Assembly (NCBI GenBank): GCA_958295665.1
Contig: OY282560.1
Location: forward strand, 210,040,420-210,104,419
DNA from: Tipula vernalis
Taxonomy: Eukaryota; Arthropoda; Insecta; Diptera; Tipulidae
Direction: 5' to 3'
DNA: 64,000 nt
Under the pieces are notes generated by a model that was not told the DNA's origin, ran no database searches, and saw only the letters and a list, made by a program, of their open reading frames with translations. Below, piece by piece: positions 11,463 to 23,700 of this stretch; the stretch's first letter is position 1, and the number at the start of each line of letters is the position of its first letter. A program made the position numbers and the translations under genes.

Positions 11463-12258
11463 GTGAAATTATTGAACCGGAATTACATGTCTGAAGATAT
11501 TCTGCGACGTCTGCAACGAGAAAATCCCAATCTGAACTTAGATTTCACAGATGAAATCTACAACGAAGCACTGATAATGATCGAAGACAAAGTTATTGAT
11601 ATGTCAGGTAAACTTTTACCAGCATTTCCAAGCCCATCACGTAAAACAACAGACAGCTTAAATAGAGAGATGTTGCGTGTGCTTTTATATGACACTGACA
11701 AAATGAACAGATACGTCGAAATAAATGAACCACTTATGAATGCAGAGCAACGAGAAATTTATAATGAAATCTTTCAGCGTTTGGTTGACAAAAAGGTGGC
11801 ATAATTTTCATAGATGTACCTGGCGGAACTGGCAAAACTATCCTTATCAAATTGCACTCGCAATGGCCTCTTCAGACATGCTACACTATCGCTTCCAATT
11901 GACCTCATACACAACGAGACGCCAGTATGCGGAGTTAAGAAAGAAACTGAAAAAGCGGAGGTATTATAAGAATATAAGGCGATTTTATGGGATGAAGTAG
12001 CACTGTAAGACATTCGCGAAAATAATAACATTATGGGTGGATTTTAGTTATCCTTGTTGGAGATTTTCGTCAAGAGGTAACATGTACGACGAGATAAAAG
12101 CCTGTATCAAATCATCGCAACTGTGGAGATTTGTAAAAAACATGAAACTCCAAACAAACATGCGAGTAAAACAATCAAATGCATTCGACTCACTGCAATT
12201 TTCCAGGTATCTGCTGAGTGTTGGCAACGGGAAAGAAGAATTGGATGTGGAAACTTGA
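11463..12258 (+). pseudogene. Helitron Pif1-like helicase, N-terminal half
   Basis: Opens with EDILRRLQRENPNLNLDFTD and LNREMLRVLLYDTDKMNRY, then NAEQREIYNEIFQRLV, the block that precedes the helicase. After a frameshift the Walker A motif PGGTGKT is at 11,819-11,839, a Walker B-like ILWDE sits near 11,990, and VGDFRQ is at 12,056-12,073 in a further frame. SSQLWRFVKNMKLQTNMRVK follows, the usual 'L-x-x-N-M-R' block. At least three frame changes separate these motifs, so no functional helicase can be made. Confidence 0.8.
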
Positions 12259-12309
12259 AAAATTAAATTGAATAAAGATTTTTGCAACACATGTCAAAAC
12301 ATTAAAATT

Positions 12310-12978
12310 TTGATTCACCACGTGTATCCAAATCTAACACAACACATTGCAGATCACGGTTAGCTTAAAGAACGAGCAATACTTGCACCAATTAATGCTC
12401 AAGTCGACGAAATCAATTTCACCATTCAAGAAATGATTCCAGTTGAATCGATGTCATTTTACTCAATTGACAAGATGGTAGACGAAGAAGAGGCCACCAG
12501 TTATCCAGTTGAGTTCTTAAATACGCTCAATCTAAGTGGCATACCACAACATAAAATCACACTCAAGATTGGAAGCCCTATTATGTTGTTAAGGAATTTG
12601 GATACTCCAAAACTATGCAACGGAACGCGTTTGGTTGTGAAAGCGATGAACACTTATATAATTGAGGCAACAATTTTGATTGGACAATTTAAAAGGGAAA
12701 ATGTGTTCATTGCAAGAATTCCAGTTATTTCCAATGATCCACCTTTTCAATTCGAACGCCTTCAGTTCCCGATTCGTCTTGCGTTCGCTATAACGATCAA
12801 TAAATCCCAAGAACAGTCACTCAATGTGGTAGAAATTGATTTAAGGGATGATTGCTTCAGTCATAGACAATTCTACGTAGCAATGTCACGGGCGGAGACA
12901 CCTAAAAACTTATATGTGCTGGCAGCTGAAAATAAGTCAACAAATAGTATTGTTTTTACACAGGTGTTGAAGGATTGA
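12310..12978 (+). pseudogene. Helitron Pif1-like helicase, C-terminal half
   Basis: The best preserved part of this Helitron: a 181-residue open frame with SYPVEFLNTLNLSGIPQHK, then LKIGSPIMLLRNLDTPKLCN, NGTRLVV, FPIRLAFAITINKSQEQSL and RQFYVAMSRAETPKNLYVL. These are helicase motifs near the C-terminus of Pif1-type Helitron proteins (the INKSQ-Q and YVAMSR blocks couple nucleotide binding to DNA). The frame is preceded by ILAPINAQVDEIN, also typical. It ends at 12,976-12,978 about 110 bp before the 3' hairpin, the normal spacing. Confidence 0.85.
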
Positions 12979-13086
12979 CTTTGGTAAACTATACTTCAAT
13001 GATAATGTTTAAACGTTCAATAAATACAAATACTATTTGAAAATCATAGCATTTGGTTTTATTTAAGGTAACGATATTAAAAATAA

Positions 13087-13104
13087 ACCTGGGCGAAGCC
13101 GGGT
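13087..13104 (+). other. Helitron 3' terminal hairpin
   Basis: ACCTGG-GCGAAG-CCGGGT forms a 6-bp stem with one wobble pair and a 6-nt loop, at the place where Helitrons carry the hairpin that stops rolling-circle transposition. Confidence 0.55.
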
Positions 13105-13109
13105 ACGAT

Positions 13110-14040
13110 ACATTGAATTAAAAGTTTCGTGAATGCATGTTTAGATGGCAGCACAACTGGGTGCTTACTTTTATAATTATGGTTCGAATTATTAAGACGG
13201 CCACCAACACAAAGAATTTCCATTTCATAGAGAAATGGTGCTAATAACTTTAAGTTGCTGGAGTTGGGAATAGCAGAATGTTTCCTCAAATACTGAATTT
13301 CATTAGAATATTCAGCCAGCTGAACTATTTTTAAAAGACAGTTTAATGACGTTTCCTGTTCAGTTGAACTTGAAGCTTTGTGAATGATGAAAATCGAACA
13401 AATAAATCACAAAACGAAGAATTGCACACCGTGCTTGAAAGGATTTCACGAATTTTTAAGTTCAATAAATCTGAACTAATTTTTAAATTACAAATTTTCG
13501 GCCATTTGGATGGGTCTTTTAGAAGAAATGAAGGACCCGACCACCATAAAACATGCTCTAAAAATTCACTTGGCATTAAACGTCGTGATACGAAGTCAGC
13601 AGGATTTTGAGAAGTCGGTACATAGCACCAACTTTGTAGTGGAGATAATTCTTGAATTAAACTGATTCGGTTGGCCACAAATGTGGCATATTTAGATGGC
13701 TCCGATTTGATACGAAGAAGAGTTATCTCTGAATCTGACCAAAGACAGATTTTATTGCACCCTAAATTAAGCCTTTCAAGTAATTTGCTTAGTGTTTAGT
13801 AATAGTGCCCCGAAAAGCTCGAGACGAGGAATAGTCTGTTTTCTGAGTCGAGCCACTCTAGATTTTGAGCACATTAGTTTCACATCATTTGTATTATTCT
13901 TATCTGTGATTCTCATGTAAATCATCCCAATTGACATATGTATCTCTGATAATAGGTTTCTCTTAGTACAAGGAGTTTGATGATCTTCGATAATTAAAGA
14001 AGAGCTTAAAGAACACGTCTGTTTTGTACAATAAGCAAAA
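13110..14040 (-). pseudogene. BEL/Pao pol fragment: RNase H and integrase zinc domain
   Basis: Minus-strand reading from high to low coordinates gives, in order, a post-RT motif CTKRNLLSEI, KSRVARLRKQTIPRLELFGA (RNase H start), CLWSDSEITLLRIKSE (a catalytic-strand aspartate), VPTSQNPADFVSRR and LWWSGPSFLL, then ILCVGGRLNNS with KHPVVLPSKH, the H2C2 zinc-binding entry to integrase. This is classic Pao order. The 13,343-13,678 and 13,077-13,289 frames are the longest open pieces; the last residues of the latter belong to the Helitron. Integrase is cut at about 13,110 by the Helitron boundary. No RT core or LTR is visible here. Confidence 0.8.
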
Positions 14041-14296
14041 CCAGAAAGGAAGTTTTTATTTTCTATTACATTTACGTTTTACATGATTGACTTTGCCAGT
14101 ATCACAATGAACTTAAATTGACAGATAAAGTTCTGTTCACACCAACATAAATTGACTTATAAAGGTCTATTCACACCAACACTTTCCCTGAATAGATATT
14201 GTCTGTCAATTGATTAACTAATTCAATTTAATTATAGTATACACAACAAAATAATTAAGTGAATTGCAAATAAAAAAAAAGAAGTAACTAATTCTA
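14041..14296. other. Non-coding flank with short direct repeats
   Basis: No gene. TTCTGTTCACACCAACATAAA and GTCTATTCACACCAACACTT recur 46 bp apart (near 14,131 and 14,167), and ATTGACAGATAAAG pairs with TATTGTCTGTCAAT, a weak inverted repeat. It ends at the TA before the CACTG terminus. Confidence 0.45.
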
Positions 14297-14310
14297 CACT
14301 GAGAGAAAAA
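14297..14310 (+). repeat. Left terminal inverted repeat, CACTG-type
   Basis: CACTGAGAGAAAAA, preceded by TA at 14,295-14,296. Identical over 14 bp to the complement of 28,608-28,621. Confidence 0.65.
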
Positions 14311-14469
14311 AAATGTAAAATTGTTAAAAAAACATATGAAATCAATAATTTTTCAATATGAAAAGTGACTATAATTTCAAAAAAAAAAAAAAAATTTTTT
14401 TTTTTTTTTTTTTAAAAAATGTTTAATATTGAAAAGTGACTATTGACGTTTTCTTTTAAATCATGTACA
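14311..14469. other. Left subterminal AT-rich spacer with A/T homopolymer
   Basis: Contains TATGAAAAGTGACTAT twice (near 14,358 and 14,430 as TTGAAAAGTGACTATTG) flanking a run of about 15 A followed by about 19 T (14,379-14,413), a potential perfect hairpin. No gene. Confidence 0.6.
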
Positions 14470-15699
<1,230 letters not shown>

Positions 15700-15739
15700 T
15701 AGATTTTATTAAATTGGATAAAATAAAAAGTTTAATTAT

Positions 15740-16275
15740 TTGTTATTTACTTTTATAGTTTTATTTTCAAATCAATTTTTCTTTATTATGAGGAAAGCCA
15801 TTTGGAAATATTCCAAACCTTATAAATTGTCTATAATTCCAATAGGCATAAAACCTCATATATCATATTTTATATTAACAAAAATAGTAGGCAATTTTAT
15901 AACAAAAGTTAAAAATACATGCATATGCAATAATGCTATATAATTATACTAAATAAAACTGTGAAAAATATAAAATGTTACATTTTAAATAAACATGAAT
16001 TAGCATTTCATTATAAAATAATAAATAATTTAATAAGTATAATTAATAAATGAGTAATATTAATTTAAAACCGTATATAATATTAAACTGCATTTTAATT
16101 TCAAATTTTAAAAATTATACCAAATTATTTGTTATTTACTTTTATTTAATAAATTTTATTTTGAATTCTGTTTTTGTTCTTTATATTGTGAGGAACGCCA
16201 TTTGGAAATATTCAAAACAATAATCAGTTTCTATACAGACTTCCAATAGGCATAAAACCTCAGATGTTCTATATT
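15740..16275. repeat. Diverged direct repeat, ~130 bp, two copies
   Basis: GCCATTTGGAAATATTC and CCAATAGGCATAAAACCTCA occur at 15,799-15,857 and again at 16,197-16,263, with similar AT-rich sequence before them. No gene recognised between them. Confidence 0.7.
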
Positions 16276-16325
16276 ATGTATTTTATATTAATTAAATGTA
16301 TAGATAATTAATTATTGTAGTAAAA

Positions 16326-17035
16326 AGCTCAAAATTAGTATAATTAATAAACTAGAATTATTAGTTAATTAAATTGTAATTATTGGTTAATTTGCTTCGT
16401 AAATTTAAATTTTAAAAATTAGAAAAAAGAACATTATTTAATTAGTTTACAATAATTTGTTGGCAAGACTTCAATAAAATTTAATGTAAAATTATACATA
16501 TTCAAAAATAATATAATAGAAAAATGTGAATTTATTTTAATTTTAATTATTATGCATTTAATAAGACAACTCAATCTTATTATTTCTTATTCTAACTTTA
16601 AAATATTTACCTTTTAATGTTTAAATATTTACATCTAGCAATCGATACAAAAACTTACAAAAAAAAATCTCTAAAATATGTTCAAAAGCTCAAAATCAGT
16701 ATAATTAATAAATTAGAATTATTAGTTATAAAATTAATTGTAATTATTGGTTAAATTACTTCTTAAATTCAAATTTGGAAAATTAGACAAAATCCCTTAC
16801 AAAATTAGTTTACAATAATGTGTTGACACGGTTTCATTAAAATTTAATATAAAATTATACATATTCAAAAATAATAATATATAAACATGAAAATTTGTTT
16901 TATGCATTTAATAAGACAATTCAATCTGATTATTTCTTATTCTAACTTTAAAACATTTACGTGTAAATATTTCAATATTTACAACATCTAAAAATCGATA
17001 CAAAATCTTACAAAAAATTATTTCTACAATATGTG
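16326..17035. repeat. Tandem duplication of a ~355-bp unit
   Basis: Copies at about 16,326-16,680 and 16,682-17,035 share AAAAGCTCAAAAT, TTAGAATTATTAGTTA, AAATTATACATATTCAAAAA and GCATTTAATAAGACAA in the same order with scattered substitutions. It lies directly downstream of the C2H2/DDE-like gene, so it may be 3' untranslated or internal element sequence. Confidence 0.8.
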
Positions 17036-17307
17036 TTGCCATTATTAATTTGATATATATGTAGTGGAGGACTCGTAAAGAAATCTATATGTTTTATATA
17101 GTATTCCTCCTTTTGATTACCTACTTCGTAGGACTGAAAATGTTCATCAAATTGTTTTATTTCAATTAATTTGCATAATATAAAAATTTGTTTATTTTCG
17201 CAGATGAAATTAATTATTCTAAACAACTGCAAAATATTTCCGATTTTAGATGTTAGGTAATATGATTTTTTGTAAATATTTCCTTTATAAACCAGGTTAT
17301 TACTAAT

Positions 17308-19474
17308 TTAAACAGATTTGCAATTATTAATATCGTTTTCTTTAATTTTTGGATAGTAATATTGAGCTGTCAAATCTAATTTTTCAATCGGTGCAAATTC
17401 ATATAATGATTTCAATCCACTCTCATAATCTTGCAAGAATTTTGCAAACTGAATACCAGCTTTAACAGATAGTGAATATGCAGGATTCATTCTGGAGGTG
17501 ATAGAGTTAAAATATATTTTTGCAGCTTTATGCTTCGCTTCAAACCGCATACACCATAAATATTTAAGAGGACCACAATTTTTTATAGCAGTAATATAAT
17601 GTACCAAAAAATGGTATTTTGGTTTAAGTGTAGTATCGTATAAGGATTTATAAAGCATATGATGATTGCTAATTACATCTTGCAAGTGATTCAATTCTGC
17701 AAGCGTGAATGATGGTTTTAAAAGAAGATCAACCATTTCAACTAGTAATACCAATAACTTCCAATGTGAGTTATTTCTAGGAATTAGATCTCCTATTAGA
17801 AGAGGAAGAAAATGTATGAAATGAAGACTTTCGCTAGCAGTCATTTTAAGGTTGCAAGAATTTAGTTTATTAGCGTTAATTGGAGGTGATAAGTTACCAA
17901 TTTCGGTATCCCCATATTAGAAAAGATCTTTCCTGTTATTTAGAATACTTATTGTAATTAAATTCTCAGAAATTAGACCATTTAAAATATTACATATATC
18001 ATAAACGGCCACTCCCTCGAAAATGTCATGCATTATATCAAAGTATAAATTATCTGTAACATGAAATGACCTTATTTCATTAAAAATACAAAGTGATTTT
18101 ATACCCGTTTCAGTAAAATTATTAGCTGACAAATCCTTAACATAGTTGTCTTTATTTCTAAAGTACAGAGGTTCTTCACAAGAATCTTCTTGCATATCTT
18201 TTTTGGACCGAGTACAAATTCTGCAATATCGCTTGGCATTAAAAGATTGTACGAAGCCTAATATGGTGTTTAATCCTAAATTATCCCCCACTATTAGACC
18301 CAAGACAAAATGAACTTTAATATATCCGCTTTGGGTTTTAATTTCTATCCCATTTTCTAATTGTATTAATTCTTTTACCAAATGATGAAATGCAATTTCG
18401 TTACCACAAATTTTTAGCCCATTAGTGCTTATAAAGGCTGCGTTAAATATAAATTCGAGTTTTGATAATAAGTATTGCGGCATAGTTGGAAAATTATAAT
18501 AACATGCACATATAGAATGAGTGTGGCCTCCAAGAGGGTTGTTAATTTGGAAATCGTCAAAATATAGTATGTAAGGTATTACATATTTCGAATTGCATAG
18601 TTTCACTTTTAATTTGAACAATTTTCCAGATGCGAAATTTTCTAATAGATTTCCTGTCAAATGCTTTTTCGTATTTTTTAACGTTTCTTCTAAAATACCA
18701 GGCAGTTCAAATAAAGTTTTAAATTGAAATGTTAGCGGCATTATATAAATATTACATTTTTTTTCAGTTAATGTAGGATTACCACTCACAATCTTTTGAG
18801 ATATGACGCTGTTAACTATACATCCTTTCGGATATTCATACAAATTATAGTGTTTTAAAGTTTTAAAAAAAAGATATTCCGTTTGAAAATTTTTAAATGG
18901 ATCTTTACAGAATTGGATTATTAACATAATGTCATTTTGTTGAACATGATCAATAGTTAATCTTTCCAGCTGAATTGCAATAGAAGAAAGCAGATCAGAA
19001 ATCATATTTTGAATTTTAACCACTAAGTTTCTTGGCATTGAATTTTGGGCATATAATTTTAGTGATAATAGTAATGATTTTTTTACTAATATTTTAATAT
19101 TTTGTTCTGTATCTGAAGATGCATCTGGATCAGGAGTACGACGATCACAAAGTAATTCTTTTAGAACACTTACGTTACAAATTTGTGTCGATTCTGCAGG
19201 TACTTCACAGCTACTTGATTTTAAACCAGCATGAAAATGTTCATCGAATTTGTGTGTGTTTTCCAAATGACGGCGCAAATTTCTAAAGCCACAAAATTTT
19301 TGGTTGCAATCTAATTGTTTACATTGTAGTTCGTTTCTTGATGAAAGCAAATGTATAATTTTGAAATGATCGATGAGCGTACGTGTTGCAGAAAATCCTT
19401 CCAAACACAAAAAACATTTAAACATTTTAAAAAATAGTTGGCGTCGAAATGTTAAAGTATAGAAACCAAACAAT
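17308..19474 (-). pseudogene. C2H2 zinc-finger protein with DDE-transposase-like motifs (CACTA-like transposase candidate)
   Basis: A 518-codon frame (19,473-17,917) and a 178-codon frame (17,844-17,308) are one protein split by an in-frame TAA at 17,919-17,917; the gap between them is open in the same frame. Two fingers come first: C20-C23-H36-H41 and C51-C56-H69-H74. Then conserved blocks ILYFDDFQINNPLGGH (D306/D307), GLIVGDNLGLNTILGF (D397), RYCRIC (417-420) and YFDIMHDIFEGV (D479, D483, E486), spaced as in Transposase_21/CACTA-type RNase H folds. The second part has LPLLIGDLIPRN, LKPKYHFLVHY, and CGPLKYLWCMRFEAKHK, a block I know from uncharacterised proteins abundant in fish and arthropods. 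First ATG candidate is at 19,425, but an acceptor (CAG before 19,474) allows splicing from upstream. Catalytic role is inferred. Confidence 0.6.
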
Positions 19475-20700
19475 CTGAAAATAAAAAATAAATCAATTAA
19501 TTTCTAATTCGTTTTCAAAATAATCGTCAATTTTACCTTGATAAATCTTTGAAAAATTAATAACTCTGCAAGTGATTCACAGCTACTTCATTTTATTCTA
19601 ACATGAAAATGCTCATCAGATTTGTGTGTGCTATCTACGTGTTGCAGCAAACTCTTCCAAACTGCAAATAAAAAAAAAGAACAATTCTAATTCGTATTAA
19701 AATGTATGCCAAACATTTGAAGCAAACATATGAAAGTATGTAGAAACCAACAATCTAAAAAGAAAAAGAAAAAAAAAACACTTAATTTCTAATGCATATT
19801 TAAAATAATGGTTAATTTTACCTTGATAAATCTTTGAGGAATTAATAACTAAATAAATGTTTTAATATGTATACGACTCTGCAGGTGTCTCACAGCTACT
19901 TCATTTTATTCTAACATGAAAATGCTCATTTGATTTGTGTGTGTTTCCAAATGACGAGGCAAATCCCAAAAACCACAAAATTTTTGACTGCAATCTAGTT
20001 ATTTACATTGTAGTTCGTTTCTTGATGAAAGTAAATGTATAATGATGAAAGCAAATTTATAATTCTTAAATGATCGACGAGCGTAAGTTTCTTGGCATTG
20101 GATTTTGGGCATATAGTTCTAGTGATAATAGTAATGATTTTTTTACTATTGTTTTAATATTTTGTTCTGTGTCTGAAGATGCATCTGGATCAGGAGTACG
20201 ACGATCACAAAGTAATTCTGTTAAAACACTTGCGTTACAAATTTGTGTCGATTCTGCAGGTACTTTATTTATTTTACATTAATTTTAATTATATGTGGTG
20301 CACTCTATTTTGAGCATAAAACTATGTATAATATACAACAATTAAAATAATTATTTTTAATAAAAAATAAAATTTTCAAAGAATAAAAAATAATTGCAAC
20401 TATTTAACTTGAAAGTCAGAACTACGACTTGGATGAAATCATGTTACAGCTACTGAAATGATCGATGAGCGTAAGTGTTGCAGCAAACTCTTCCAAACAC
20501 ATGAAATATTTAAACATGTTAAAAAACAATCGGCAAATAAAAAAACTAAAAAACAAAAAAATACTAATTCGTATTAAAATTCGTACCAAACAATGAACCA
20601 AACACATGAAATTATAGAAACCAACAATCTGAAAAAAAAAGAAAAAAACAGAACAATCAATTTATAATCCATATTCAAATAATCGTTAATTTTACCTTGA
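19475..20700 (-). repeat. Three scrambled copies of an exon-intron-exon junction upstream of the zinc-finger gene
   Basis: The donor context TATCAAGGTAAAATT occurs (minus strand) at 20,696, 19,822 and 19,537, and each is followed after 62-68 bp by an acceptor ending CAG or TAG before ATTGTTTGGTTTCTA or ATTGTTGGTTTCTA (20,627, 19,754, 19,474). Fragments of the first-finger exon lie between: 20,086-20,282 is nearly identical to 19,021-19,203, and the frame 20,607-20,422 contains FKYFMCLEEFAATLTLIDHF, a diverged copy of the first finger. Only the copy nearest the gene is intact; the others have stops. These look like local duplications of a spliced junction. Confidence 0.7.
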
Positions 20701-23700
20701 TCAATCTTTGAGAAATCTCAATAACACGGACAGACTTGGACTTTTTATATCAAATTTTGTTTCAATTTCGTAGAAATATTTTTGTATTAAATTCCAAACT
20801 CCTATACAAGCTGCGGGATATTTTAAATTTAAGACTTGAAATAGTTTGAAACATGAATCTAAACACTCCAGGAAAGAATTGAATTGGTACAAAATTTTAT
20901 CAAAATAAACATAAAATTGTGTAATGTTGGTTATATTTCCGCCAACTCCGATTATGAGTGGTTGCAGGGTTATACCAATATTGTAGTATTTATTTGTGAT
21001 ATCTTCAATTTCTTTTTCCAAGTTATTAATAGTAATTAAATGAAGTACGAAGCTTTCCTGTGCATCTAAAATAGAGGCTTTTTTATTAATTTTTGTAATT
21101 TTATTCTTAAAGCGTGCCGTCGGGAGAATGACTGAATTCAGCAGCAATGTAATGATCACATCTTCAGAATCTAATAGAGCAAATTTATTTTACAAAAATA
21201 TTATATTATTAGATAAATTACATTACTTGCCAATATTACTAGCACTATTAATTTTATTGAATATTTGCCGACATGAAGGGTTGTTAATTGACACTGAATA
21301 ATATTGTTTTAATCTAGTTTTAAAACGATCCCATTTAGAGAATAAACACAGTTTTTTATTTTGGTACAGCAAATTAAAATCAATCTCGATCTGAAAATAA
21401 TTGAATTAAGTATTCTTAGAGTTATACTACAGCATCTTTGAAATTGTTACCAATTCAGGTGCTTTTGAGTGTTTAAATTTCGGCCAATCCAATAAAAATT
21501 CTGCTTTCTCTTTTAATTTTAAATCACGTTGTCGATATTTAAAAGTTTTCTCCCATTTGTTGCAAATATCTTCCCAATCGTTATTTTCTCTTTTTAAAAA
21601 CGTCTTCAATGCCTCTGAGATAGTCTCGTCGATTTCGTCTTCTCCGTTTATACTTTCAACTTCGGAATTTAAAATATACGATGGTTGTGATAGTTTTTTT
21701 CTTTTGGCCTTAATGTTCATATATTTATCGTACAATTTACCCGATGGATTTTTCTTGTTTTGCCTTGGGATGTAATAGTAATCCTGAAGTTACAAAAATT
21801 TAAGAATCTCCGTAATACTTTTTAATACTGAGCTATGATCCGTTTACTCGTTTAAAATTCGGATATATTGAAAATTAGGTGATCGTAATTAAATGCTTAA
21901 GCATCAATACTTTGAAACTCCAAAATACCGAATTATACGTTTACCTGCACTTCTCTTTCCGTTGGAAATATTTCAATAATTTGGTTTAAAATGTTTAAAA
22001 AATCGCACGGTTTTAAATCAATAGTATTCTTGTTGACTTCTTCTATAATAATGTTAATAATTTCTTGACGATGTGTATTTTGCAGAGAGGAATTTTCTTC
22101 AAAAAATGTTGTAATAAATTGTCCGTTAATGTTGTTTGCTAAAACGCTTCGTATATCGTAGTTAGTAAAATTGAATTAATTTTTATTAAAATATCGTTCC
22201 AGTATTGGACTCTGTTTTGAAGTAGATAAGCACTTCTGTAGCCCTAAGCCTATAAATAAATTTCCAACTATGTAAAATTTACTATTCAGTTTATATTTAT
22301 CTGACCAATAGTAGGTGATGCAAAATGAGTATAGTATCGAGAGATTTTTCCGGTTAACCGAGAAATTATTATATGTATGTTCAATGAAACAATAACATTG
22401 TTATTGCTTTGACCGTAAAACATATTCATTAAACCGGAATACATAGATTGATCTGTTTGTGAAAACAAGATTTTAACTCAACTTTATATGTCTGTGATCA
22501 CAAATCATTAAAGCTTAAGGTGAGATAACCTCTTTAAAGTATTATATGTATCAAATTCGAAATCTCCAGATTCGATTTCAAATCATAAAAATTTTTATTA
22601 ATATTTCTGTAATTTCAAACAACCGTAAAAATCATTTATAAAAGCAAGAATTCAAAACATCAAACAATTTTAAAAGACTTTTAATTTTAAATATGTTTTT
22701 CTCAAATCGGATAAAATACGTCAGTTTTCTGGTTTGTTATTTGTCAGCAAAATGAAGTATTCCTTGACACTACATCGTTGCTAGGCAACTTACTAAAAAC
22801 AGTACTGGAAAGTATTCCTTGCCTAGGCAGAGAATACTTTCTAGTACTGATTATCATCTGTTTTTAAGAAATACATGATATAATTTACGCGATTGTTATA
22901 ATTCTAAGGTAACTTTGATAGTGAAATCTATTGAAAATATAAATTGGAAAATGTTGCGTATTTTAAAGAATATAATGAATAAAATGGATAATCTGATATA
23001 CTGCCGATTAGAGAAAAATTCGTATGTGCAACTCGTGGGAAAACTATAATTCCCGGACTCTTATGGTTGCTGGAACTCGGCTGACGCCTCGTCCCAGCAA
23101 GTTCCATACTCGTCCGGGAATATATCGTTTTTCCTACACGTTACACAATATACTATTTCCTGAAAAATGCGAATTTTAAGTGTCAAATTCTGATTTATGA
23201 CCACAGATTTATTTATAACTGCAATTCAGGAAAATAAACCTTTTATAATAGGCACTTACTTTTAAAGAGGCTTTAGATTTGTACGTGAGAGAAGCAGAGG
23301 AATTTGAAGTAGAGGGTTCTTGTGAAGTTTTGATTTTATCATCGGTAGATTTCTCCATCCATTCCAAAATTTTTGTTGTGGCCGATAGTGTTTCATCTTC
23401 CATATTATACTGTAATAGTTAAAAAATATAGTAAATAATAATCAAATTACGCGAGATGCTTTCCTCTATAATACCTTTGCCTTCCGCCAGATTAATAATT
23501 TTTCCCTAAATTCAGCCTGTAAACCCAGAGGCATTATTGTTTTCGAAATATCTTCCTGCGATAAATATTTTAGACTTCGGTACGTAATTTCGGAAGCTAC
23601 ATAATATGTTCATAACAAAATTTAATTTAAGCAATTCGTGTTATAAATTTTTTTAAGTTGCTTTGATTTCAATTATGCTTAGCAAAATGAAATCCACTAA

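Larger units (their letters stand above)
11463..13108 (+). mobile_element. Helitron, 3' part only
   Basis: A rolling-circle transposon fragment that retains the helicase half and the 3' end but no Rep domain. It begins abruptly inside gypsy RT and ends near a 3' terminal hairpin at 13,087-13,104, beyond which Pao integrase sequence starts. The canonical CTRR terminus is not clear (the sequence reads TACGATACATTG), so the exact 3' boundary is uncertain by about 10 bp. Confidence 0.7.

Noticed and set aside
22286..22468. Minus-strand 60-codon frame as the missing SAMD3-like exon
   Set aside because: Residues do not resemble the family and no matching splice sites in phase were seen.
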